A stretch of 64,000 bases of DNA from Bugula neritina (lineage: Eukaryota; Bryozoa; Gymnolaemata; Cheilostomatida; Bugulidae): positions 30,029,140 through 30,093,139 of the forward strand of contig OZ037766.1 of NCBI GenBank assembly GCA_964035545.1, given 5' to 3'. The notes under the pieces were generated by a model. It saw only the letters and a program-made list of their open reading frames with translations, was not told where the DNA came from and ran no database searches. This document shows positions 15,795-28,408 of this stretch, one piece after another. The position numbers and the translations under genes are program-made. Position 1 is the first letter of the stretch. The number at the start of each line of letters is the position of its first letter.

Positions 15795-18028
15795 TTATGA
15801 TCTTACAGATCTTGGTCTTACACATCTGCATCTCCTTTTACCATGTCTGTTGGTGCAGATTCTTCTTCTGTGAGGCCCACACTGACCATTCTGCAATTTC
15901 GAGTCTTAATTTAAGCATTCTAAAGACTATACTGAAAATTTATTTATTATTAATTACTTTATTGCTATAATGCTATGCATAGATATAATTAATATTTGTG
16001 CTAGTGATGCCCATAAATCAGCCCAATTGCATTATATTATAGATGTGGTACTTCCAACATTAGTCTTTTAACTTTTGATTTGAAACTAAAATAGTGTTGC
16101 GTACAGACTTTTCATAAACTAATTACAATAAGTTATATAAATTAGAGACTATTTTATCGAAACAGTGATAAATAATACTATGTGTAACTGCTAATATAGT
16201 TGTTATTGAAATACGTTATTTTATGCACCCGTATTATTCTGATTAATGATGTTAAGTAAAATAGTTTGAAGTTGTCTCCTCCTACCTTATTTCCACCTCT
16301 GACAGGTGTACATTGCGAGTACCCACAACTCCTCACTCTGCAGCACTTCTGTCTCCCGGTACATTCTGAGTCCACTTCACATCCCACAAAGTCAGCCCTG
16401 CATGGAGTACTGCCTTGTCTTCTTGACGGAGCTGGACAGCTGCCTAAAATAATGACAGTCATTAAATCAACAGTTCAATAATCAATTGTAAGCTTCTTTT
16501 TCACAAAATATGCTTTAGCTAAGGTTTGTGTTTTTTAAATAGAATATTTAGCATATTTTAAAGAAGATTATATTTTCAAGCAAAAGAAAGTATTGTAACC
16601 CATTTACATGACAATTGCATGTATCATGCTTGTTAATATTTTACCCTACTATTTAATGATAGTGTACATTCTGTACAGGAAGTTTGATGCTATACTTATC
16701 TAATTAAAATATGACAACACTTTTACTCTAAGTTTATTTCAAGAATTTTTTTAAATAATCAATCAAGCCAAAGCCTATAATTTGAATGAATTTAAATTCA
16801 AACCCAAATAAAATTATCCTTGTATGCAACAAAAGGAGCCATGCATGAGACACATTATAATTTACAACTTACAGCTATATAACATATGTGAATTTAATAG
16901 CAATCCACTTTTTGAAGCCAATACTTTTTTACAATAGCTAAATGTAATGGTAATTTTCCTTTTGATAAATTTATAACTCTCTCAAGCTATACTGTGCATT
17001 TAAATGTATGATATAGTTATTTATATGAGTAGAAAAATTATATTCCATTCATATATCTTTAATCATCTCATCAGCTATAAATGATTAAACTTAATCTTCA
17101 TTCGTAGTTAAAACTAAAGCTATAATGATGCTTTACTATACACTAAGTCAAACTAACTAGCCATTTCCAGGTCACTTCCTAATACTTCTAAGTGATTGAT
17201 TGATTTATTGCATATCGTAGAAATAACAAGTACGTAGACTGTTATAAACATATAAGTATAGGCTACTATAAGAAATTGGTACAATTATAGGTTGGGCTAA
17301 CAGTTAACAACATGAATCTTGAGCCTTTGCTATTTGAAGTTAAACAGATTTACCAGGTTTTGGTCTGGTTCTCAGCCCTTTCAGACAGTGCTTAGTCCTG
17401 AACCACTGGCAGCATAACTCTCCCCCACTGCAGTCAGCGTCTGAGTCACATCTTGGCTCATTGCTCGGAACTTCAAAGAAGGTCTTCGGGGTGGGGCATA
17501 TGAAGTTCTGCAATGAATGGTAAGAAGCCTATTGTTCACAACGCATTGTATGAGATATGTCATTTTCATCTTACATGCTATTTTCATAGCAAATGTATCG
17601 CTAGGCTTGATGCAGTTTTGTAAACTTGTAAAAGCTTAGTAATAAAAGCATTTTTTTCATTTTTTAAAAAAATTAAATGAAAAATTGCATTATTGAAAGA
17701 TAAGTTAAATAAGGCAAAAATAATAGCCATGACTAATAAATTATACACTGCACATTTACGTTTTCAAATTTAGATTAAAAATATATTCATTGGTGTATTT
17801 GAAACTCATGTTTCAAGCTTTAGATTTAAATTCCAAGTAGTTTTAAGTAATAAGTGTATAATGTAACTAAATGACTTTCAACCTGCAGTTAGAAAGAAAG
17901 TCTTTATATTTCATTTTAGTAAACATCTGTATTTGTTATGAGCAATGGCTTACCACCGGCGGACTTCTTTCGAAGCTGAGGCCAATGAGACATTCCAGTA
18001 AGACGAGGACTAACAGACATCTCTTCAT
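15795..18028 (-). CDS. Secreted two-domain WAP (four-disulfide core) protein with basic tail
   Basis: Minus-strand exons 17954-18028, 17354-17507, 16286-16443 and 15795-15890 (75+154+158+96 bases; phases 0, 1, 0) give 160 residues. Residues 1-19 are a signal peptide (MKRCLLVLVLLECLIGLSF). WAP domain 1 (about 28-76, CPTPKTFFEV ... CDSDADCSGGELCC ... KHC) has only six Cys: those expected at positions 2 and 7 are absent. WAP domain 2 (about 79-128, CPAPSRRQGSTPC ... VGC ... DSEC ... QKCC ... SCGYSQC) has all eight. The last exon adds a 31-residue tail, NGQCGPHRRRICTNRHGKRR and on, with four Cys and a strong positive charge. WAP proteins are commonly protease inhibitors or antimicrobials; the cationic tail favours the latter, by inference. 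A donor-like GTAAGT with an upstream purine exon at about 18337 suggests an additional 5' noncoding exon. Confidence 0.88.
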
Positions 18029-18429
18029 ATTGTGGTAAGCTCTGCTAATAGTATACTCCTGGTAGTTTATGGTTGTAGCTTTTACTACAACATGCAAACA
18101 AAAAGTTTAATTAGCTATATTGTAAAACAATTATACTTATACACAATGCCTGTATTTGCGAACATCTTTACAAATGTTCTAAACTTCTAACCCGTTTATT
18201 AAAAAGCAGCTACATGTATATATGCCAAAAATATTTTCATCTAAATCTTGATAATAATATATTTGCTTACACAACACCCAGCATAGCAACACCGATAGTA
18301 TTATTAGAATTATAGCAAAGCAACTTTTAAACTTACCTCTTTAGGATTTACGAACACACGAACACACAACTTTGCTCGATGACTGCAACTAAGCAACTGA
18401 AGATTCAATAAACTTTGCACTAAACACTA

Positions 18430-19915
18430 GAATAAATACCAATGGAACAACCTGTTTTAATCTCCTATATTCAGGATTATCTGGTTAGAAATTTGGTTGT
18501 AAATTATTAGTCTTTCCTTGTGCCATTACGCGACAGCCAACACAATAGATTGCACTGATGAGTCACACATGCACAATCGATTGAAATTGTAACCAAAAGG
18601 AGACATATTTCAGTTATACAATAGATTACTTCACTGGTGGCACATGGTGAATAGGTAATTAGAAGATTTGAATAATTATTAGCACTTAGGAAGAGATTAG
18701 GTTAGAAAACCTTTTTAGAGACAACAGTTATCTAAGACACGTATTGCTTGTAAGACGTTGTTTTAATGAATCATATATCAAAAGAAGCACATCTTTGGTT
18801 AAAACCATCTATAAAATTGACAATTTCCTTGAAAAACAAAGACAGTCGACTACACAATGCAGACAAAATGTTTAAGTGGCATTTCCTCTACTGTTTGCCA
18901 TTTGCCTGTACATGACATGATCAATTGATTTTCCCCTCAAAAATCAACACTATAGTTTTTATATTGATGAAAAAGCAAATCAAAAGCTTGAAATGATTGT
19001 GCTAATGTACTAAATAAAAATTATAAAATACAGTATAGTAGCTTAGCATCTTCAAAATTGATGCGGTAAATTTAACATAGAAATTCTGAAGAGATTTGCA
19101 TAAATAAAATACTAAAGTTGAGCGTTACCAAGTAGCATATAGCAAGGTTTTAAAATTTATTACATTCAAGCTAAGAATTGTTTCATATAGTATTATGCAG
19201 CCTTCACATGTCAGGTTTATACTAAACTAAGTAAGTGTAACTTCAATTCCAAATACTTTGTGTTATAAATCGATTTTCCCAACTTAGTGGCCGAGCTTTT
19301 CACTATTCACTAATCTATCAGGTATTTTGTCTGATGAACAGATAAATTCTAATTAGGGGTTGCATGTTTTAAGGTAAAAAAGTGTTTTTGACTACACAAA
19401 TGAAAATTATAAAATATAATACCAACCTATAATTGCTAAGCAGATTTTGGTATAAGGAGTTGCCTGTTCATGAGCATTGCATAAGAGCTGAAGACAAGGT
19501 CAAACATATAGAGAGCTGGTTGGTAATGCCTCTGTTATATAGGGCAGAATTAAACTTGCAAATTCTGCCATATTGTAAATAAAACAGTTTTCTCAGCTGT
19601 ATATATATAGGGATCAAATGTGAAAAAGTTTTGTTTCTTGTTGACCACAACAACAACACACATTCACAATTAGAAGAAAATTATTTAAGTTTTGTAGCAA
19701 TATCAATAATTTGCAAGGCACTATGATAAATATAATGCACGTTTTTGTTAAACTTACTGGTTTGCATGCAAAGATTTATCAGTTTCTGAATTCGATCACC
19801 ACATAAATTGGTAGTAAGTTCAGTTTTTATAAGATTGAAGAAAGATTTATTTTGTTATTGGGTGCAATTGAAGCATACTCATTAAAGTTTTTTAGCCATA
19901 TTGTTCCTTAGCCAT
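18430..19915. other. Intergenic, no recognisable gene
   Basis: Between the upstream side of the WAP gene and the exon relic at 19953. The short frame at 19468-19659 has no support. I could not match this stretch to the intron of the 29.9-36.5 kb gene, so the duplicated block appears to stop near 19.92 kb. Confidence 0.45.
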
Positions 19916-19952
19916 ATTATTATTGAGTTTCAAAATAATATATAAGCGCCCT

Positions 19953-20188
19953 TACATAATTTTCAGTGAAACTTGCATTATAGCATCACTCGAGGCTGGT
20001 GATGTACCTTTACCAGCTTTATCTTTCACATAACTCTGAGACAGCATGAGATAAATGCAATTACCAAAAGTAGCGATGAGTCAAAATAAAAAGAGTTATG
20101 GGATGATAATGCTTTGAATCTGTGCCATTATCAGTTGTAAGTTAATTTTCCATGTTTTCCATTTCTCTATTTCAGTAATTCCTTTCAT
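19953..20188 (-). pseudogene. Orphan first exon of a CUB/C4-family gene (relic)
   Basis: Minus-strand sequence aligns by eye with exon 1 of the gene at 29.95-36.54 kb: ATGAAAGGAATTACTGAAAT versus ATGAAAGATTACTGCAATAG at the start. The two then share AGTCAAAGCATT-like, CTGTCTCAG and AAAGATA segments, and both end in a GTAAG-type donor. The relic has frame-breaking stops within the membrane segment. It lies about 535 bases beyond the stop of the gene at 20.7-27.4 kb, the same spacing as the intact exon has beyond the stop at 37039 (495 bases). No further exons follow it. Confidence 0.78.
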
Positions 20189-20636
20189 GTAGCTTTGAAT
20201 ACAAAGTGTTAAGAGATAAAATCTTACAGTTATTTTAGCTTAAGTAACTATAGTTACAGCAAAAGCATAAAGCAAACTTTATATTCTTTAAATAACTATG
20301 CTCCCAAAAAGACAATTATTCAAGATTTTACTGTAAATTTTAGATGCATCTTTTGTAACGGCTTTTTTCTAACAACACATTATGCATCAATATTCTTCGC
20401 AAGAATTTCTCCGATAACCAAATATTTGATAAAATGATCTTCTAGCTTTGATTTGTTATAATTTGAACAGGTTAATATATTAAAATTAGTCAACTTTAAT
20501 TTAGCTTGCAACGTTTTTGGCAATTTATTTGGCAAAAAATGTACTTATTCAAGCAAAAAACTCTATAAAATGCAATGAAAGAAGTTTCAAAAGATAAAAA
20601 ATTGTAGATAAAATGGCACATTGTTACACTATATGT

Positions 20637-20642
20637 TTTATT
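20637..20642 (-). promoter_or_regulatory. Polyadenylation signal AATAAA
   Basis: AATAAA on the minus strand about 80 bases after the stop of the 20.7-27.4 kb gene. The paralogue has the same signal at the equivalent place (36948-36953). Confidence 0.6.
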
Positions 20643-20723
20643 TTTTATATATTCATACAAACTTTGAAAACTTTTCGATTGAGCAAACTTCAGTTCATGG
20701 CTATATAATTATTTTTGAAAAGT

Positions 20724-23700
20724 TCAGTTGCTTTTAATGCACACAACACAAGGTACAGCTTTCTGCTCTACCCAGAGTCCTCTACCAGATCTAACCAGCT
20801 TCACTTCTGGAGCTGCAGGATCTGTACCGTATCCTTCTGTTACTTCAGGGTTTATATCCATACATATTGATTGTGATGTCCCATGTTCTGATTCAGCTGC
20901 CATCAAGTATCCGTGATAGGCCCTGAACCACTCTCTGCCAGCGTTACAAGTGTTCCAGCCAATCACAGTAATCTATAATACAGTAAAATAAACGGTCAAT
21001 TGTCATAATGTCTCCAAATATTATTGCTTATTTCAAGAGGTCAACATAGTTTTATTCTAAATACATTTTTATAATTTGGTTCCTCGGTAAGTTTGAAAGA
21101 AATCTAGAAAATTCTACTACTGTGATATTATAAACCATTACAAATAGATAATGGAAACCAACATGATAAAACACAATAATGATGCATTATATTATGAAAC
21201 CTTTACTTTTATAAAAATATTTTAGGATAAAAAGCCTACATCTAATAAAATTGAAGTATCTATTATCATTAATTTTCTAAATTTGTTATTCCATCCTAGA
21301 GACTAACGATTGAGAGTTATAACTCTGCTCATACCATTTCAGCTTGAGGAACCTGACACAGAGCACATCTAATGACCTTGTTGTGGTAGACATCAATCAG
21401 AGGTTGAACACCAGTTCCACTCAGATTAAACCTGGCAGCTACTAGTTCTGGTCCAGATTCTAGTGTAACTCCTTCTGGTTTTATCTGATTAGGAAGAGGT
21501 GCGCACTGAAGTGTTCGGGATCCACTATTTGCAAGTCCAACTACATACCCTAAAGAGAAGAAATGAAGAGCATGTATACTATTGATCTGCAGTCTGAATA
21601 AATGTGGTTAGTTTTGGCAGACACATTGCTGGAATCTGAGAGCATATTCTAGTATTATTATATAATGGTAGTGAAGGAGGCAAAAGTTCTTTAAACAGTG
21701 ACTAAAGGAACTTTTAAATACACCAATAAAAGCTGTAGCCAAAATAACATACGGAAAAAAGTTGACTATTAGCTGCAGCTACTATACCTACAATGTGATG
21801 ATTCAACTTCATATAAAACATTTCCTTTATGTTTCAAATTTTAAAATCAAATATGTAATATGTTTATAATCATTTTTCAGCATGGGAAATAACATAGATA
21901 TGTGTCTGTGGCATTCAGGGCTTTCAAAACACCCACAATTAATTGCATTCTATTTAGCACTACATTGATAAAATAACACTTTAGAATACACTTTTTTTCA
22001 CATATAATTATATAGTTGATAATATTTTATATAATTATCATTCAATCTGATATGAAATGTGATAAGAGTAGTTTGCAAAAAACTATGTGAAGATTTTCTT
22101 CTGTTCTTATATAATCAGTAACAGAGAATAAATTCTTCCAAATTTTACTAATAAACAAAAAAGCCCCAAAACATTTTGCATTTACAACTAGAAACTCACC
22201 ATCATAAAACTTTTGTCCAAAAGTGCACCCAAATTTTCCATATCGAACAAAAGTGACCTCAACTGTAAAAAAGGCAAGAAATCATAAATTGTATACTCTT
22301 TTAGAACATTATCTTTAGTTTTAGACAATGAAGCTGATGAGCTAAAATTGTTCCTCGACCAATTTAAAGTTCTATAACAGGACTGTGAGTTCAAATAACG
22401 GATTGCTAAAATAATTTATGCCAATATATTATAATGTTTTATTATAGTTTTATAAGTAATAATTATAACTTATAATACTATTAGTTACTGATGGATTTAC
22501 AAACCCACAAACTCAGGTGTACCTTGAACTCCATCTTGACCTCGATCACCAGGAGCTCCATCAAAACCAGGAGAGCCATCTCTACCAAGTTTACCGGGTT
22601 CACCACGAGCTCCAGGTTCACCACGAGCTCCAGGTTCACCACGAGCTCCATCTCTACCAGGTTCATCACGAGCTCCATCTCTACCAGGTGCACTAGGAGC
22701 TCTATCTCTACCAGCTGTACCAGGAGCTCCATCTTGACCATCAAAACTATCTGCACCATATCTACTTAGTGTAATAAAATCTCTATCTTGACCAGTTGTA
22801 ACAAGAGCTCTAGGGTGACCAGGAACCTCAGCTGTGCTATCCCTACCAGGTGCGCCCGGAACTCTAGATTGACCTGGAGAACCATCTCTACCAGGTGCAC
22901 CAGGAGCTCCATCTTGACCTGGAGAACCATCTCTACCAGGTGCACCAGTAGCTCCATCTTGACCTGGAGAACCATCTCTACCAGGTGCACCAGGAGCTCC
23001 ATCTTGACCTCGATTACCAGGAGCTTTATCTTCGCTAGATGTGCTTGAAGCTCTATTATTCTGTGTTGATTGACTTGTTTGAGTGGTTAATTGTGGATTT
23101 TGAGAATCTTGAATTTTTATTCTCAAGTCTTCAGGTGACAGAGAGAGAACACTCAGTGTAGCCAGTGCTAATGGGTAGGTCACTGTAGCAGCTGGAGAGT
23201 CTACTCTTGATGGAATAACTACAACAGACCTTTTACAAAGTTATCTTATTTAACGCTGGAGCGAGATTTTTGACAATCTGATTGGTAAATTGAAGCAGCT
23301 GCATAAAAATACAGAACCATTATTTCACTCATTTTTAAAACAACTATATAGAAGTAATTTCTATTGCGATCACCCGTACTGGACTACGACCGTATAGGTG
23401 TGAAGGGTGTGAAAAAAATAAATTTTATTCTATAGCTAGATAGCTTTAAAAACCTAATGTTTTTAATTATTATACGTAGTATTAAGTGTTATATAGTTAA
23501 AATTAGGAAAGTTAAATTATGTACATACAATCTTATGTACAGTTTGCTAGTCAAAACAAAAACACCATTTTAAAAAGTTTCTATTCATAAAATCAAATTG
23601 ATAGTTTGCTTCAACATCTACTATTAAATAGGCAACTTGCTGATTACTTTATTTTCTATACCTAAAATCTTAGCACCAAATCCTCTAGCCGTGATTGAAG

Positions 23701-25111
23701 AATCTGTCCTAAAAGAGATATAAATTGGTCCATTAAATTCTATTAAATTTCGAGTTTCATTTATTCCACAAAGCCTTTGTCTTGTAAGTAGGGGACCTGT
23801 AGAGCTACCTCCCCTAACCTGAAAAGAAATTGTTGAATTTTTTTATAAAGCTGTTAAAGCTTTTATTTAAATTTTAGTGATCACAATCAAATTGCTTACT
23901 AATATTAAATTGTTTGCAGCTCAAGTTTGGTACCTACACCTGACAATTTGAGAAGCAATGATTTTACATGTAAATGAAAATTTGTACAAACAATTTTTTA
24001 CTATACACACCAGAACTTTTTATATCACTATTACTTCATTTTTTACAGTTTGTGGTTTCCTAATGCAATTATTGTTTTCATAAAAACATTCTAAAAATTA
24101 TACATATATAATTTCCAATGCAAGAAAAAAAAACGTCAAAAGAAAATTAAACTAAGTTAGTAGCTCCTTTGAAACATAGTATATTAGTAAAAAAACCCAA
24201 AAAACATTTTTATACACTGAATTTTATGTTAGATAACAGGAATTTTTTGAATTTTGTATTTTTAGTCTAAATACAGTTACAATTAAAATTTTCCAAGAGT
24301 AATAGAGTGTTGCAATACCTCAATGTAATCATATACACAATTGTTGGTTTTCTCTACAAAGATTGGTTCTTCAAACACAAGTCTCAGTGACTTCTCATCT
24401 AACAAAGCACTTCCTTTATAGGCCTCCGGCACTGGGAATCTTAATACAAAATTCCATTCACAGAAGAGATTGTTGGAGTAGTTTCCAGGGTAGTTTGGAG
24501 ACTGAAATCTGTAGCTTTCCAAGGAGTCTATTGGTACGTATATAGTACCCCCACACTTCACGGCTGTAACTTTACATGCAAAAAATCTATTGTACACTTC
24601 ACTGAAGACTATATATATATATCTGATTATTTTATTTTTCAATTAGCACTTTGGTGTAATTTTTGAAAATATAATTAATTTTAAAATGTTAATGATAAAT
24701 TCAGTGAAAAGTATTACTGAGAATGATAATCAGCTATTCGTTTCAACAAGCAAACCATTACTTGCAGCAATAGCTAATATATATTACATTTATACTTACA
24801 TTATGTATATGAATTGAAGCTATAATTATTTTGTCATTTCTATCTTAAAATATTATTGCTTTAAAACCACATTGCGTTGGTATTTTTTCTATCAATGTGG
24901 TGGTTTCCCTGAAAATAGAGGGTCCTGCATGGTGCATATGCTTAAATGTATTTTACTATAGATTTGTTAAACTAATTTACATAACATATTGACATTGCAT
25001 AATGATTTATAGATTCAATGTTTTATGAGCCTCACTATTAAACAGTTATACGATCATTCAAAAGTATCAAAGGGATACATTTGCAATTAGTTTTACTATA
25101 CCTAAACATAA

Positions 25112-25207
<96 letters not shown>

Positions 25208-27353
25208 ATTCAAAACATATGATAAAGGTTGCAAAATGGCCTTTTTGTTGGTGCACATAAACTTGTAAATAATAGCTTTGAAAAATAAATTAATATAAAG
25301 ATAGAGATCATAGCTCGATGTCTAAAGCAACTATCATCTATATGATATATTGCTTGAAGGTGGACTGCATGGTCAACACTGAAATAAGAGTAGTATAAGA
25401 AAGCTTTACTGACCTTGTCTTTTTACTCGTGCACTATCTTTTCCTGGAAACCCAAGGTTTCTCTGATTGCTCTGAAAATATACAAGTTGAAAGAAATGAC
25501 CATCTGCTCAAGCAAAGGCAGTAGCCTCAAACAATAAACATGTTCAATCTAATTTTACCTGCTTGAGCAGTAGTGCTCTTATAAACAACATGAAATAAAA
25601 TTGTGCTGTATTTTATATTGTGAAAGTCATGGCTAAAAATTCAACATTTTTGTATCAATTGAGAAACTTCTCGGTAAAATAAACATACTATAGCGCTATT
25701 GCACAACTTTTCAATGCATTATTCAAAGTTAAGTAATTCATTTGACAATTTTCTTTGATTTTCACTGATTCTCAATATATAATCTTTAACAACTCTTGTT
25801 ACTTATAATCAGTCAACTAAGAGTTCTATTTAAACAAAGATTCTAAGCTGCAAACAGCTTTTTACAAATAAAGCTTATTTTATAGCTTCCTTTGACTTGG
25901 GTAAGTAATTATCCATATTTTTGCAGCTGAAGCTGAATTATAATTTAGTGAAACTCAATGGTAGATTTCACACAGTTTTATTTATATGGACAAGTTGCCA
26001 TTTCTAAAGGTGTTACAGTTAATGATAGTAATATTATGAATGTAGTAATTGATGGAGCTAAAATTTCACATAGGTTGCTATGACTACCTATAGCTATATA
26101 ATTCACATGAGTTGAAAGGTTATTATAGTTACTGCAAGCACTAAATGTTATAGATGACAAACCTAATCTTCTGTCAGTTGCCAATGAATAATTACTTCGT
26201 CTACACCTCAAGGAAAGAGATTTCAGCCTGACTAGGATGTGGTGCTACTTCGTACCAAGCTGAGTAAGTCACCAAATTATTGTTGTGTAGTACGTTAAGT
26301 TAAGCTCCAATGAGGTGTTCTGATTTTCTATTTTAGTAGTAGAAATTATAGTCGTAATGAAATATGTTTGTTGTACATACGTAAATTTGCCAGTTGGCAA
26401 GAGTTCATATAGTATAGAATATAGACATATTATGCACATGTAATGTGCTTGTCCACACTATTTCCTATATGCATGTGTGATTTTGCTGTAGAAACTAACC
26501 GGCCTGCATGTATATGAGCCAGATTTTGTTACACCTGCATGAAAGGCCTCTACTCTAAACAATTTCCATGCAATTTCGAAATATTTTAGGTTTTATTCTA
26601 AGACTACCTTTGCAATATACAAGTTTAAAAAAATCATTCTTCAAGTGCCAATTACTACCACGGGTATATTTAGCATATTATATATACGGTAAAAGGATAA
26701 TCTAATATAGAATATATTATATTTATCTATGTAGCAGATATAGCACAATATGTCTTTCATTTAAACATTATTTGTTTAACAATTAATTAGTGTATATTTA
26801 TGTTGACTAGTATATATCAGTTTTCAGATGAAGTAATTTTAATCTCAAGCAGAGTTATAGTTTTACTGCTAACTCTGTCGCAGGATGACTTTTGAAAAAC
26901 ATAAATAGGCTTTTATTAAAAGTTTGCAAAAGCTAAGTAATGTATTTGCTGGGTTTAAATAGCAGTGTACACATATTATAGCTATAACAAATTATTAGGT
27001 GTCACTAATTGTTTGTTGAGCTTTAATTCAATGATTTTTAGTTTGACCTTCTTAAACTATATTTCTTTGATCCATTAAATTCTGCTCTATAGTGACTGAA
27101 CATGCAAAATTGAAATAACAGAACAACTTAAATCAATACTTACTCTGTTTACTATATTTGATTGGGTAACACTTTCCTTAGATAAGCTCTCGTGTTGAGG
27201 TGGCTGAGAAATATAGTTTGGTTGTCTGTAGAAAGTTTCAAAGAATGTAAATCCACATAAAATGAGTGTGAAAAGATGTAGACAGAAAAATACTGTTGAA
27301 AATACTTTCATCTTGTATTTTATTACAATGAGCTCTTCCTCTTGCAGTCCCAT
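20724..27353 (-). CDS. Type II membrane CUB-collagen protein with C4-like C-terminal domain, gene 1
   Basis: Eight minus-strand exons: 27144-27353, 25414-25471, 24319-24563, 23662-23818, 22523-23218, 22200-22262, 21335-21549 and 20724-20972, total 1893 bases, 630 residues. There is no signal peptide: a short cytoplasmic tail is followed by a membrane segment at about 17-38 ([19 protein letters not shown]), so type II topology. Exon 2 carries the convertase site R-V-K-R (ARVKRQG). The CUB domain is split over exons 3-4 ([50 protein letters not shown]) with four Cys and the Asp residues expected at a Ca site. Exon 5 has a Ser/Thr/Gln linker, then interrupted Gly-X-Y repeats ([13 protein letters not shown] units). 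Exons 6-8 encode the C4-like domain, two halves each with C...C...CxxC. The donor of exon 5 is taken as CAAG/GTACAC, conserved in the paralogue. Nearest relative in the window: the gene at 37.0-43.7 kb. Confidence 0.88.
22680..22830. other. Interruption of the Gly-X-Y tract in gene 1
   Basis: In frame with the collagen exon of the minus-strand gene, the triplet repeat breaks down here (segment around [20 protein letters not shown]). The collagen is therefore two helical blocks joined by a non-helical hinge. Confidence 0.75.
25115..25204. repeat. (AT)n microsatellite in gene 1 intron 2
   Basis: About 45 AT units. The corresponding site in the paralogous block (near 41185) has only a short GATATGT, so the tract expanded in one copy. 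Confidence 0.95.
26157..26341. promoter_or_regulatory. Strongly conserved block within intron 1 of gene 1
   Basis: By-eye alignment with 42215-42405 in intron 1 of the paralogue gives roughly nine tenths identity over about 185 bases (for example CTGTCAGTTGCCAATGAATA and GTGGTGCTACTTCGTA), clearly higher than the neighbouring intron. I see no open exon, so an intronic regulatory element is the simplest reading; a noncoding exon is possible. Confidence 0.45.
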
Positions 27354-27461
27354 GATGCTTTGATTTGTAATATTTCACTTTGCAAGATAATTGAGCACTA
27401 TTACAGTACAGACTGCATTATTATGAGTTATTATTGAGGTTAGTTTTATTAATACTGCCAG

Positions 27462-27560
27462 CTTATATAGCACGGTTTCGAAGTTAAGAAAAGATCATCT
27501 TTATTGGATAAAAAAAGCATGATATTATCTCCATGGTGACATAGTTCAAAATCAATTTTC
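27462..27560 (-). promoter_or_regulatory. Gene 1 promoter: TATA, CCAAT and a shared upstream motif
   Basis: Minus strand: TATATAAG (27462-27469 complement), CCAAT (plus ATTGG at 27503-27507), and further up GTCACCATGGAG. The paralogue at 43.8-43.9 kb keeps the CCAAT context (ATCCAATCAAGATAATC) and the CACCATGGAG motif. Confidence 0.6.
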
Positions 27561-28200
27561 TATAATTATTCTATAATCTTATGAGTAACTCAGCTAAGCC
27601 AATTTCACAATATTAGTTTCTCAAAGATTTTCCAGTGGTCTATAATAAAATATAAGTATGATTATGTTATTATGTTAGTTCACAAAAAAAACTTCGAAGA
27701 TTTTATTATTACTTTTTGCATTGAAAAGGCAACTTTATGTCTGGCTATTGGAATTGAATTATAATGAGTATAAAAAAATGTATGTGGTTATAGCTTGGTA
27801 CTCTACACTCATCTTTCAATCTAAGGCTTTACCATAATCTGATGAAAATATTCATGTTTTCTTTCAAACTTTTCATACAGCATCACATTACACCACAGCT
27901 TTTATTATATTATATTACATTGCATTAGACTACCCTGTATTATATTATCCTGTGTTTTATTATTTATAATATACTATTTACAGTATAACACTACAGTATA
28001 GTAGGTCGTATTCTATGTTTTATTGCACTATTATACGAGTCACTTTTGTATTCAAATACATTGTATATTATACACTATACATTCTATTTCATAACTTTGT
28101 ATTTACAAGTACTATTTTTAAGATATTTTGCTACGTCATATAATATTTGGGTTCAATATTTAGTTATGAAGTTGTTTGAATTTGTATATATGCTCACACA

Positions 28201-28408
28201 TATATGCTCACAAAATGCTCTCATATGTTTATAATTTACTCTTATGCCCTCATTATTCATGCTCTTAGGTCTATTATTTAGTGTCATGTACTAAAAGTAT
28301 ATAATATATTTATAGTACATGACACCAAATAATTTGCCTAAAGCATGAATTATAACGAGGGTACGAGAGCAAATTATAGACCAATGAGAGCGTTTTGTGA
28401 GCATATGA
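28201..28408. repeat. Large imperfect inverted repeat (foldback, arms about 95 bases)
   Basis: The left arm 28201-28293 (GCTCACAAAATGCTCTCATA ... AGTGTCATGTACTA) pairs with the right arm 28313-28408 (TAGTACATGACACCAAATAA ... GCGTTTTGTGAGCATATGA) around a 20-base AT loop. A further GTGAGCATATGAGA follows at about 28434. It could be a foldback/MITE-like element or a transcribed hairpin. Confidence 0.8.

Noticed and set aside
22491-23048. Ser/Thr-rich frames opposite the collagen exons (also 38842-39222 and 50399-50615)
   Set aside because: Antisense or shifted shadows of Gly-X-Y coding sequence.
25978-26211. Possible extra exon in gene 1 intron 1
   Set aside because: The frame has no matching splice sites and is not obviously open in the conserved copy at 42.2 kb; treated as noncoding.
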